Assembly: GCF_003634555.1 (NCBI RefSeq)
Contig: NZ_RBKS01000001.1
Coordinates: forward strand, 3,844,001 to 3,908,000
DNA from: Frondihabitans australicus
GTDB lineage: Bacteria; Actinomycetota; Actinomycetes; Actinomycetales; Microbacteriaceae
DNA length: 64,000 nucleotides
Reading direction: 5' to 3'
The position numbers and the translations under genes were made by a program. The notes beneath the pieces were generated by a model. It saw only the letters and a program-made list of their open reading frames with translations, searched no databases and had not been told where the DNA came from. This document shows, piece by piece, positions 36,379-43,852 of this stretch. The first letter of the stretch is position 1. The number at the start of each line of letters is the position of its first letter.

Positions 36379-36975
36379 ATGGACCCGCGCGCACAACGCA
36401 GCCGCGACCGTCTGACCCGGGCCGTGCTCGCCTTCGCGGACGCCGGACGACTCGACGACGTCAGCGTCTCCGAACTCGCGCGCGAGGCCGAGGTGACCCG
36501 CGACACCTTCTACCGCCACGCATCCAGCGTCACGGACCTCCTCACGATCGCGATCGGCGAGAAGCTCGAGGAGTTCGGCGCCGCCGCCGTCACCGAGATG
36601 CCCCCGAGGTCGGAGCTCGCCGCCGTCCTGCGCGCATCCGAGCCCGCGCTCCTGCAGCACATCGTCGACCACGCGAACATCTACCGGACCGCGCTGGCCG
36701 GCGACAACGCCGCACCCGTCTACCGAACCCTGCTGCGCTTCCTCGCCGGGAACATCGCCACGGGGCTGCGCGCCTACCCCGACATCGCGCCGCTGCCGCC
36801 CGAGCAGATGGACGACACGGCGATCCTGATGGTCTCGACGTACAGTGCCGCCGGTTTCGTGGCCGCCGTCCGCGAATGGCTCATGCTCGGCGATCTCAGC
36901 GACATCGACCGCGCGGGCGAGATCATCGCGGCCAGCGCGCCCGAGTGGTGGCGGAGGGCGACCGGTCGGGTATGA
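36379..36975 (+). CDS. TetR-family transcriptional regulator
   Basis: A 198-residue regulator. The N-terminal HTH is clear (DVSVSELAREAEVTRDTFYRHASSVTDLL); a helical ligand-binding domain follows, with EQMDDTAILMVSTYSAAGFVAAVREWL as in TetR_C33-like regulators. TAGCGT (36367-36372) lies 6 nt before ATG, so it is leaderless. It probably represses the divergent MFS exporter. The ligand would be the exported compound, which is unknown. Confidence 0.9.
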   Translation: MDPRAQRSRDRLTRAVLAFADAGRLDDVSVSELAREAEVTRDTFYRHASSVTDLLTIAIGEKLEEFGAAAVTEMPPRSELAAVLRASEPALLQHIVDHANIYRTALAGDNAAPVYRTLLRFLAGNIATGLRAYPDIAPLPPEQMDDTAILMVSTYSAAGFVAAVREWLMLGDLSDIDRAGEIIAASAPEWWRRATGRV

Positions 36976-37170
36976 ATCCGCTGGCAATTTCGGCGGCGTG
37001 ATCGTAGGATGCGAGTGGAAGCGGTGAGGGTTCCGGTCGGTCCGACTCTCATCCAGCGGGCCGTCGACTTCTCTGTCGAAGACGGTGCCGTTCCGAACTC
37101 GTCAGCTCCCCTTCACTTCCTCGCTGTCCGAACCCGAACAGCGACGCCCGCACCACGAAGGGTGGCCGAA

Positions 37171-37539
37171 GTGCACCACGATCTCAAGATCGAATTCGTC
37201 GTCCGTGACCGCACGGGGGCCGTCGCCGCCGTCGTGACGTCCACCGGTGTCATCGACGCGGAGTTCGCGTCCGAGCAGATCGCTCGCGGCGAGGCAGCGT
37301 ACTTCGCCGGCCCCGACTCGTACGTGCGAGCGCGCGTCCGGTCGATCCCGGCCCTCGGCGGCCCGTACCTCTACGCCAACTGGGACGGCACGCGGCGCAA
37401 CAACCTCCACGACCTCGCGCGGGGTCTCAAGCGCATCGAGGTCCGCCGCCATGCCCACCTGGCCGCCGGCGCGACGAGCCGCCGCCGGGAGTGGTTCGAG
37501 CGTCTCTTCGGCCGGGCGCGCGCCTACCTCGCCGCCTGA
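37171..37539 (+). CDS. DUF3892-like hypothetical protein
   Basis: A small soluble protein of about 122 residues. The core FVVRDRTGAVAAVVTSTGVI followed by ASEQIARGEAAYFAGPDSYVRARVRSI and WDGTRRNNLHDL has the strand order and the N-L-(x)-L ending of DUF3892, a short domain of unknown role. Start GTG 37171 fits GAAGG 8 nt upstream; GTG 37162 is an alternative, and an in-frame upstream ATG (37009) would add unrelated sequence. The basic tail (RRREWFERLFGRARA) suggests nucleic-acid or membrane contact. It stands just before a 45-codon membrane ORF. Confidence 0.65.
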   Translation: MHHDLKIEFVVRDRTGAVAAVVTSTGVIDAEFASEQIARGEAAYFAGPDSYVRARVRSIPALGGPYLYANWDGTRRNNLHDLARGLKRIEVRRHAHLAAGATSRRREWFERLFGRARAYLAA

Positions 37540-37564
37540 GTCACGATCCCACTAGGCTGGAGTC

Positions 37565-37702
37565 ATGGTCACCGTCTTCGCAGTCTTCCTCGGCATCGTC
37601 GCCGGGCTCATGGCGATGAGCCTGCTCGCCCTCCTCGTGACGCTGATCGTGCAGGCGGTCCGCTCGCGCACGCACGGGGTCCCCACGATCTACCGCGACT
37701 GA
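37565..37702 (+). CDS. 45-residue single-pass membrane peptide
   Basis: The ORF starts MVTVFAVFLGIVAGLM and has one long hydrophobic helix (residues about 3-32), then QAVRSRTHGVPTIYRD. TAGGCT (37553-37558) lies exactly 6 nt before ATG and a strong terminator follows 18 nt after the stop, so a separate short transcript is likely. Third codon positions are G/C-rich. No known family; a regulatory or stress small protein is possible. Confidence 0.7.
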   Translation: MVTVFAVFLGIVAGLMAMSLLALLVTLIVQAVRSRTHGVPTIYRD

Positions 37703-37720
37703 CCTTCGACCGTCACCCTC

Positions 37721-37748
37721 GGGCCGCGCTTGTTGCGCGGCCCTTTTT
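37721..37748 (+). terminator. Intrinsic terminator
   Basis: GGGCCGCGC (37721-37729) pairs with GCGCGGCCC (37735-37743) around TTGTT and is followed by TTTTT. This is one of the few textbook terminators in the window and marks the end of the 45-residue peptide's transcript. Confidence 0.92.
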
Positions 37749-37799
37749 CGTGCGCGCTGTCAGCAACCTTCCTAGGGGAATGTTTTACTCGGACTCTGG

Positions 37800-37857
37800 A
37801 CGTGGAATTCCACGTGCGAGTACGGTCGATCCTGCCGGTGATGATGCCGGCAGGATC
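37800..37857 (+). promoter_or_regulatory. Palindrome and hairpin upstream of the secreted-protein gene
   Basis: ACGTGGAATTCCACGT (37800-37815) is a perfect 16-bp palindrome, a likely operator. GATCCTGCCGG (37828-37838) pairs with CCGGCAGGATC (37847-37857) around an 8-nt loop, ending directly at the ribosome site AGGAG (37858-37862). The hairpin could affect access of ribosomes to the start at 37870. Confidence 0.55.
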
Positions 37858-37869
37858 AGGAGTGCTCAC

Positions 37870-38499
37870 GTGTCGTCAATCCGTCCCACCTCACGACCAC
37901 CCGTCGTCTTCTCGGTGGTCATCGTTCTTGCGATCGCGGCCATGGGAGCGATCGTGCCCGCGGCGTCGGCGTCGGCAGCCACCGCAACTGGAGACGCCGA
38001 TTTTCTCGCCAGCATGTCCTCGGCCGGGGTGTCACCCCTCGATCTGGTCGAGCTCTCGCACAAGGTTGCCCGCGGTGAAGCGCTCGACTCCGAGAATCCC
38101 GCGGCCGTTCCTGTGGACGTCTCGCGAGCTCCGGACGGAGCGGGTGGGCAGGCGACGACCATGACGTTCAACGATGGCTCGGTGCGCACGATCGCGACTC
38201 TCGCCATTCCTTCGGCCGACTCGAGAGCTGTGACGACGTACGTGACAATCGAGTGCAATCTGATCCACTGCACTCTCTTCATGACCAAGGCGCAGACGAA
38301 GCAGCTCGCCTCCACGGCGACCGCCGGCGCCGTCGTCGCCGCGGCCTGCAAGGCGGCCTCGTGGGCCTGCCGCATCGCCCTCGCCATCATGCGCGACACC
38401 GCGACCAGTGCCGTTTCCCAGGGGAAGTGCGTGGCGCTTCGCAAGTTCGTCGGGCCGAGTCTGGTGTCGTGGCCGGTGATCGAGAAGTGCCGGTCGTGA
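37870..38499 (+). CDS. Secreted Cys-containing protein, possible peptide antimicrobial or effector
   Basis: A 209-residue exported protein that I do not recognise as a named family. A signal peptide (residues about 1-40, VVFSVVIVLAIAAMGAI) ends near ASASAATA. The middle is Asp/Ser/Val-rich. The last 80 residues contain five Cys in the pattern ECNLIHC, AACKAASWAC and GKC, then Cys near the end (EKCRS), with an Ala-rich amphipathic stretch and several Lys/Arg. This resembles cationic, disulphide-linked secreted peptides of actinobacteria. AGGAG lies 7 nt before GTG. The next gene, a 4-TM protein, starts within its stop codon, so the two are translated together. Confidence 0.7.
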   Translation: MSSIRPTSRPPVVFSVVIVLAIAAMGAIVPAASASAATATGDADFLASMSSAGVSPLDLVELSHKVARGEALDSENPAAVPVDVSRAPDGAGGQATTMTFNDGSVRTIATLAIPSADSRAVTTYVTIECNLIHCTLFMTKAQTKQLASTATAGAVVAAACKAASWACRIALAIMRDTATSAVSQGKCVALRKFVGPSLVSWPVIEKCRS

Positions 38500-38876
38500 C
38501 GGCGTCCGCGACACCTCGGCGCTATGGCGCGAGGACCAGGCTCGAGCTCGTTCTTGCCTGCTCCGGGCTCATCGTCATCGACCTTGCGTCGATCCCGCTC
38601 CGAAAGGCAGACCTCGGCCCGGTCGGCTCCGTGATCCTGATAGCCGCCGCGTTCGTGGCGATCGCCTACGCTCCGGGCCTCGTGCCTGTGGGGGCAGGGC
38701 GCCTTCGCACTCCCATCTCTGCGGTCGGCGGCGCACTGTCGTATTTTCTCGCCGTGGCCACGTCCGCTGCGGCACTCACGGCGGCGGAGATCGTCGGGGC
38801 ATCCTGGCTTCCGGCCGCCGGCGCGTTCGCCGCCACGGGCATCGCCGTCGTGGTGCTGTTGCTCCGCCGCGTCTAG
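38496..38876 (+). CDS. Small four-helix membrane protein coupled to the secreted protein
   Basis: A 126-residue protein with four hydrophobic segments (about residues 17-36, 44-66, 74-100, 105-123) and short loops, ending in LLLRRV. GTG 38496 overlaps the upstream TGA as GTGA, so its translation depends on the upstream gene. No catalytic motif. Size, topology and coupling fit an immunity or export partner of the secreted protein, which is inference. Its stop shares CTAG (38873-38876) with the convergent FUSC gene. Confidence 0.7.
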   Translation: MTASATPRRYGARTRLELVLACSGLIVIDLASIPLRKADLGPVGSVILIAAAFVAIAYAPGLVPVGAGRLRTPISAVGGALSYFLAVATSAAALTAAEIVGASWLPAAGAFAATGIAVVVLLLRRV

Positions 38877-39940
38877 CGACGACGCGGCGAGGTGACGATG
38901 AGCAGGATCACGGCGATCACCGACCCGATCAGCGTCTCGACGAAGCGGTCGGCGACGAGCGTCCCGATCGCCTCGGGCGACGCGATGTGCACCATGACGA
39001 GTGCCAGAGACGTGAGGCCGATCACGGCGAGGCCGTAGTTCCGCAGCACCCAGAGCTCGGCCCAGAGCGCACCGGCAGTCGCGATGACGAGAAGCACGGG
39101 GAGGGGCGGGTTCAGCGCGAGCACCGCGCCGGCGATGACCAGCCCGAGGGCTGTGCCGGCGAACCGCTGGGTGCCCCGGCCGAGCTTCGCCCCGAGGCTC
39201 GTGCCCTGCAGCGGCACCGTCGCCGCCAGCGCCGCCCAGTACGGGTGCCCGATGCCGAGTGCGGTGGCGATGCCGCCGGCGACCAGCGGCCCGAGCGCGT
39301 AGCGGGCGACGTCGAGCCGCACCCCGGAGGCCGAGAGCAGTTCGCGCCAGCCGACGCGGGGCTTCAGGTCGTGCTTGGCCGCGCCGGTCGGCGGCAGGAT
39401 CCTGCCCGCCTGCCCGATCAGGACCGCCAGCGCAGCCGACGCCAACGGCAGCGCCGACGCCCAGACGAGATCGATCGGGCTGTGCGAGAACGAGGAGACG
39501 CCGCCGGCAGCGAAGACGAGGAAGAGCGAGGGGACGGGCAGGAGGCCCTCGCGACGCGCGACGAGGAAGCCCCCGACCGAGAGGAGGGCGATCACGGCGA
39601 CCGCGAGGAACGAACCCGGCTGCACCATGCCGACGAGGGTGCCCACGAAGACCGCCGAGGAGAGCGACAGGCCGGCGACGACCTGCAGGCGGAGGCGCCC
39701 GGCGTACGTCGCGTGCCGGCCGAACATCGCCGCCATGGCGCCGAAGGTCGCGTAGATCGTCAGGATCGCGTGACCCGACAGCGACAGGGCTGCGATCGGG
39801 ATCAGCAGCGAGACGGCGACTCGGAACGCACCCCAGTGGGCGCGGTTGTACGGCGAGATGCCGAGGAACTCGCGACGCCACCCTGCGACAGTGCTGCGGT
39901 GCACGGGGATCGTGCGCGTGGGGGCGGTCGCTGTGCTCAT
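38873..39940 (-). CDS. FUSC/aromatic-acid-exporter-family membrane protein
   Basis: A 355-residue membrane protein with two blocks of about five to six helices. RAHWGAFRVAVSLLIPIA and ILTIYATFGAMAAMFG near the N-terminus, and HPYWAALAATVPLQG with RGTQRFAGTALG in the second block, match the FUSC/YccS-type fold found in exporters of aromatic acids. GAGGAG precedes the ATG. The palindrome TGGTTTT-N5-AAAACCA upstream overlaps its promoter, so it is probably inducible through a repressor not encoded next to it. Substrate unknown. Confidence 0.88.
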   Translation of the reverse strand: MSTATAPTRTIPVHRSTVAGWRREFLGISPYNRAHWGAFRVAVSLLIPIAALSLSGHAILTIYATFGAMAAMFGRHATYAGRLRLQVVAGLSLSSAVFVGTLVGMVQPGSFLAVAVIALLSVGGFLVARREGLLPVPSLFLVFAAGGVSSFSHSPIDLVWASALPLASAALAVLIGQAGRILPPTGAAKHDLKPRVGWRELLSASGVRLDVARYALGPLVAGGIATALGIGHPYWAALAATVPLQGTSLGAKLGRGTQRFAGTALGLVIAGAVLALNPPLPVLLVIATAGALWAELWVLRNYGLAVIGLTSLALVMVHIASPEAIGTLVADRFVETLIGSVIAVILLIVTSPRRR

Positions 39941-39949
39941 CGGCTCCTC

Positions 39950-39968
39950 TGGTTTTTAGACAAAACCA
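39950..39968 (-). promoter_or_regulatory. 19-bp operator at the FUSC gene promoter
   Basis: TGGTTTT-TAGAC-AAAACCA is a perfect inverted repeat. TAGAAT, read on the minus strand just upstream (39967-39973), fits a -10 box. Bound protein would cover the start of transcription. TetR- or MarR-type repressors bind such sites. Confidence 0.6.
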
Positions 39969-40004
39969 TTCTAGCGGACGCCCGCCGTGGCGTCCAGAAC
40001 GCAG

Positions 40005-40039
40005 AACATGCCGCCCACCGGAAAGGTGAGCGGCATGTT
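40005..40039 (-). terminator. Hairpin terminator after the NADP oxidoreductase gene
   Basis: AACATGCCGC (40005-40014) pairs with GCGGCATGTT (40030-40039), extended inward by CACC/GGTG. It lies 20 nt after the stop of the minus-strand reductase gene. A U-tract is not seen. Confidence 0.7.
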
Positions 40040-40058
40040 GTGGAGCGTTCGGACGAGG

Positions 40059-40703
40059 TCAGGCGGTGACGCGCACGGCCTTCGCGAGGTTGGCCTCGAG
40101 CTCGGGCTTGGTCTGCTTCACGACGTAGGCCGGCTGGTCGCGCTCGACCCGCCAGCTGTCGGCGAGCGGCCCGATGTTGACCGTGTCGAAGCCGAACTCG
40201 TCGTAGAGCTTCTCGACCAGGGCGGCGGCGTCGGCGTAGTCGCTCGCCGTGGCCAGTGCCCGGCGATCCTGCGACCCGGAGGGCTTGCCGTCGGTGGTGA
40301 TGTCGGCCGCGCCGATGTGGTTGAAGCCCTTCGCGACGCGGCTCGTCGGCAGGTGCTTCTGCAGGAGCCCGCTGGTGGTCTCGCGACCCTCGTCGAGGAT
40401 CGCGATGTGCCCGTCTCGCTCGAAGTAGTAGTTGTTGGTGTCGATGACGATCTTGCCGGCGAGCGGCTCGACGGGCACCTGGTCGACAGCCTTGAGCGGG
40501 ACGGTGACGACGACGAAGTCACCCGCGTCGGCTGCTCCGGCGGCGGTCGCGGCGCGGGCCTTCGGGCCGAGCTCCTGCACGAGCGCGGCGAGGGTCTCGG
40601 GCCCACGAGAATTGCTGATCACGATGTCGTAGCCGGCGGCGATGCCGGCTCGGGCGACCTGGCTGCCGATGTTGCCGGCTCCGATGATTCCGATGGTTGT
40701 CAT
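40059..40703 (-). CDS. NADP/F420-type oxidoreductase (NADPH-dependent F420 reductase family)
   Basis: A 214-residue Rossmann protein. GIIGAGNIGSQVARAG at the N-terminus binds the dinucleotide; VVVTVPLKAVDQVP and VIDTNNYYFERDG follow as in the F420-dependent NADP reductase family. The middle AKGFNHIGA and the absence of other domains fit the group widely found in bacteria that may reduce NADP-linked substrates without F420. Start is ATG at 40701-40703, with weak AGGT upstream. No other F420 gene occurs in the window, so use of F420 is uncertain. Confidence 0.85.
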   Translation of the reverse strand: MTTIGIIGAGNIGSQVARAGIAAGYDIVISNSRGPETLAALVQELGPKARAATAAGAADAGDFVVVTVPLKAVDQVPVEPLAGKIVIDTNNYYFERDGHIAILDEGRETTSGLLQKHLPTSRVAKGFNHIGAADITTDGKPSGSQDRRALATASDYADAAALVEKLYDEFGFDTVNIGPLADSWRVERDQPAYVVKQTKPELEANLAKAVRVTA

Positions 40704-40795
40704 ACCTGGTCCAACAAGCGATCCGGCGAACGATTCCCGCCCGCGCATGGGAGCTTCCTGGACGCAGGATCGGAGGGGATTCCCAGCCGCAGGAT

Positions 40796-41630
<835 letters not shown>

Positions 41631-41642
41631 CGAGGCGGCTCA

Positions 41643-41674
41643 GAACGGCCTCACCCTTCGGGGTGGGGCCGTTC
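41643..41674. terminator. UUCG-capped hairpin between convergent genes
   Basis: GAACGGCC (41643-41650) pairs with GGCCGTTC (41667-41674). Inside, TCACCC/GGGTGG closes a TTCG tetraloop. It follows the Rpf/LysM stop and faces the convergent small gene ending at 41687. No U-tract. Confidence 0.75.
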
Positions 41675-41686
41675 GGCGTCTCCGGA

Positions 41687-41947
41687 TCAGTGCCGGTGCC
41701 GCCAGAGGTAGGGGATGAAGAAGGCGAGGCTCGCGCTGCCGCCGACGGACGAGCGGATGATGATCTCGGCCTCGGCCTCGTTCTCGAACGAGTCGATGTC
41801 GGCGCGCGCGCCGAGCTGATCGTGCGGGATCGACTCGATGGCGGGCGGATTCGCCCAGTCGTGTGCGGGCATGGCCTCGCACTGCGCGATCAACTCGCTG
41901 ATGTCGCTCTTCGCCTCACGGACGAATTGCCGCTGATACCGATCCAT
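41687..41947 (-). CDS. Hypothetical 86-residue protein
   Basis: A small soluble protein starting MDRYQRQFVREAKSDISELIAQCE, acidic in the centre (SFENEAEAEIIIRSS), ending in FFIPYLWRHRH. I do not recognise it. Third codon positions follow the host pattern. A weak GAGAGG lies 12-17 nt before ATG. It is downstream of a membrane protein gene on the same strand with 76 nt between, so it may have its own promoter. Confidence 0.55.
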   Translation of the reverse strand: MDRYQRQFVREAKSDISELIAQCEAMPAHDWANPPAIESIPHDQLGARADIDSFENEAEAEIIIRSSVGGSASLAFFIPYLWRHRH

Positions 41948-42023
41948 GGTCTTCGTCGCCTCTCTGCGCCGCGTCCCGTTCACGCTCGACGTCGCTGTCG
42001 AGCACGCATCTATCGTACGACTG

Positions 42024-42821
42024 TCACGCAGTGATCGGGCGGTGCCGACCCGCTGTCGCACGTCGCGCCAGGACGGCAACGAGGGCTGCGATCAGCACCA
42101 GGAGCACGATGCTGACCGGCCCGGTGCCCCAGGCCAGACCGCCGCGGGCGTGGTCGACTCCCATCCAGTCGGCATACGAGGCGCCGAGGGGGCGCGTGAC
42201 GACGTAGGCGAACCAGAACGTGACGATGGCGTGCCGACGGCCGATCGCGAACCAGAGCGCCGGGATCGCGATGACGGCCGTGAAGACGAGCCCCGAGGCG
42301 AGGTAGCCGAGATGGAACGTCGTCGCCGTGAGGTCGCCCGTCGCGGTGCCGAGCGCGAACGTGGCGAGGATCGCGCACCAGTAGAACACCTCGCGGCGCC
42401 GGGTCGTGATGCTGTGGATCGACAGCGTGCCCTCCACCCGGTGCCAGACCACGAACACCGCGGCGAGCAGGATCGCAAAGGCCGGCGCGCTCACCAGGTA
42501 CGGCACGCCGAGCACCACGTGGATCACGTCGGCCACCATCGTGCCGAACACGCTCACCATCACGACCGCGAACCAGTACAGCACGGGTCGGTAGCGGTCG
42601 GCGCGGAACTGCAGGGTGAGCGCCACCACGAAGGCGACGAACGCGATCGCCACCCCGATGATCGGGTCGAGGTGCGTCACCAGGAAGTCGGACGAGGTCT
42701 CGCCTGCTCCGGTCGTCAGCACCTTGATCACCCAGAAGAGGGCGGTCACCTCGGGCACCTTCGAGAAAGCGCGAGCGGTGTGTGCGGACGACGAGATCGA
42801 GGGCGCAGGAGCCGAGGTCAT
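42024..42821 (-). CDS. COG4705-type multi-helix membrane protein
   Basis: A 265-residue membrane protein with about eight helices. KVPEVTALFWVIKVLTTGAGETSSDFL near the N-terminus and GTATGDLTATTFHLGYLAS in the middle match the COG4705/'membrane-anchored protein' family, which carries repeated T-x-G-E-T/D motifs. Start ATG 42819-42821 is favoured over the upstream ATG because GAGAGG is 9 nt before it. Function is unknown; metal or small cation transport has been guessed for the family but nothing here tests it. Confidence 0.85.
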   Translation of the reverse strand: MTSAPAPSISSSAHTARAFSKVPEVTALFWVIKVLTTGAGETSSDFLVTHLDPIIGVAIAFVAFVVALTLQFRADRYRPVLYWFAVVMVSVFGTMVADVIHVVLGVPYLVSAPAFAILLAAVFVVWHRVEGTLSIHSITTRRREVFYWCAILATFALGTATGDLTATTFHLGYLASGLVFTAVIAIPALWFAIGRRHAIVTFWFAYVVTRPLGASYADWMGVDHARGGLAWGTGPVSIVLLVLIAALVAVLARRATAGRHRPITA

Positions 42822-42868
42822 GCCTGCCATCCTCTCGCCGTGCCTCCCAGAATCGACCCAGAGTGGCG

Positions 42869-43261
42869 TCACGACTCGTCGCCCACGACCGGAATGCCCT
42901 CCGAGCGAGCGCCTCGTGCCAGGCCTGCGTCGAACGTCGCGATGATGCCGTCCAGCTGCCGGGCGAGGAGGACGACCACGGCGTCGGGCAATCGAAGACC
43001 CGTCGACGCTCGCACCCTCGCCAGATCGAGTGCGACCTCGGCACGGAGGTCGACGAAGCGGAGCTCGAGAGCCTCGTGGCCGGCGAGTGCCGTGCTCACG
43101 GTGTCTTTCTTGACCGGGTGCACCAAGACCTCGGCGCGAGTCACCGCGCTGGCCGCGAAAGGCTGACCCGCGAACTCGTTCAGGAGCGAGACCGCGGCGT
43201 CGTGATGGGGGTCGTCGCGACTGCCGTATGCGATCAGGACGTTGGCGTCGAGGATGATCAC
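42869..43261 (-). CDS. vapC: PIN-domain toxin (VapC family)
   Basis: A 130-residue PIN RNase. Acidic active-site residues are seen as Asp in LDANVLIAYG, Glu in TRAEVLVHP, Asp in RLPDAVVVLL and Asp in IATFDAGLAR. It probably cleaves tRNA or rRNA when freed from its antitoxin. The GTG start overlaps the antitoxin stop (GTGA), standard for vapBC operons. Length is normal. No truncation seen. Confidence 0.92.
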   Translation of the reverse strand: MIILDANVLIAYGSRDDPHHDAAVSLLNEFAGQPFAASAVTRAEVLVHPVKKDTVSTALAGHEALELRFVDLRAEVALDLARVRASTGLRLPDAVVVLLARQLDGIIATFDAGLARGARSEGIPVVGDES

Positions 43262-43527
43262 TCGGGCCACTCGTCTTTGAGGCGTGCGGCCGCATCGGCC
43301 GGGTAGACGTCGGTGAGAGACCCCGCGTGCTCGAGGATCGCCGCACGTCGCTTCGCGATCCGCTTCTCGCGCTCGCGCTCGATCGCCTTTGAGCCCTCGT
43401 CGATGATGCGCCGGAGCGCGGCGGAGCGATTGTTCTGCAACTCGTCGTATGTGACGAGCACGATGTCGATCGCGTGCGCCAGCTCGGGCGTCTCGGAGAC
43501 GCTGTACCGATGGAGAGTGGTGGCCAT
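43258..43527 (-). CDS. vapB: VapB-type antitoxin
   Basis: An 89-residue partner of the PIN toxin. The N-terminal part (MATTLHRYSVSETPELAHAID) and the central helices rich in Glu/Lys/Arg (SKAIEREREKRIAKRRA) precede an Ala/Asp-rich C-terminus that would wrap the toxin. DNA-binding motif is ribbon-helix-helix-like but weak. A TACATT box lies 6 nt before ATG on the minus strand, so the mRNA is leaderless. Two nested inverted repeats overlap the promoter and would be the autorepression site. Confidence 0.82.
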   Translation of the reverse strand: MATTLHRYSVSETPELAHAIDIVLVTYDELQNNRSAALRRIIDEGSKAIEREREKRIAKRRAAILEHAGSLTDVYPADAAARLKDEWPE

Positions 43528-43533
43528 GCACAG

Positions 43534-43574
43534 AATGTAGCACTTCAGCGCGGTGCTGCACCAGGCTGAGTGCT
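43534..43574 (-). promoter_or_regulatory. Operator-promoter region of vapBC
   Basis: AATGTA (43534-43539; TACATT on the minus strand) is the likely -10 box. GGTGCTGCACC (43552-43562) is a perfect palindrome, flanked by AGCACTTCAGC (43539-43549) and GCTGAGTGCT (43565-43574), which pair imperfectly. Binding by the VapBC complex is inferred. Confidence 0.55.
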
Positions 43575-43594
43575 GTACCTGCGGCGCAGAGAGG

Positions 43595-43795
43595 TCACTC
43601 GGTGGCGATCGTGACCTTGTTCATGTGCCGGTCGCACGTCGTGCAGTACGGCACCGACGACGCCGAGACGCCCGTCGTCTCCGACACCTTGATCCCGCAC
43701 AGCGTGAGGGTGGTGTCGGACTTCGCGGCGGCGTGCAGCATCGTGCTGTTCGGCACGCGGCAGGGGACGTAGCGGAGGGGGAACTTCATGGGCAT
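43595..43795 (-). CDS. Small Cys-containing protein, possible zinc ribbon
   Basis: A 66-residue protein with CR (residue 12), a CG pair in the middle (TLCGIKV) and YCTTCDRH near the end, which could hold a metal. The lead part HAAAKSDTTLTLCG recalls actinobacterial small proteins of unknown role. GGAG lies 6 nt before ATG 43795. It is 57 nt downstream of the LuxR-type regulator gene on the same strand and may be cotranscribed with it. Confidence 0.6.
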   Translation of the reverse strand: MPMKFPLRYVPCRVPNSTMLHAAAKSDTTLTLCGIKVSETTGVSASSVPYCTTCDRHMNKVTIATE

Positions 43796-43852
43796 GATCT
43801 GCTCCGATCGGGTGTGCGGGTGTGCGGGTGTGACGGTGCGAGGGGCGGCCGC

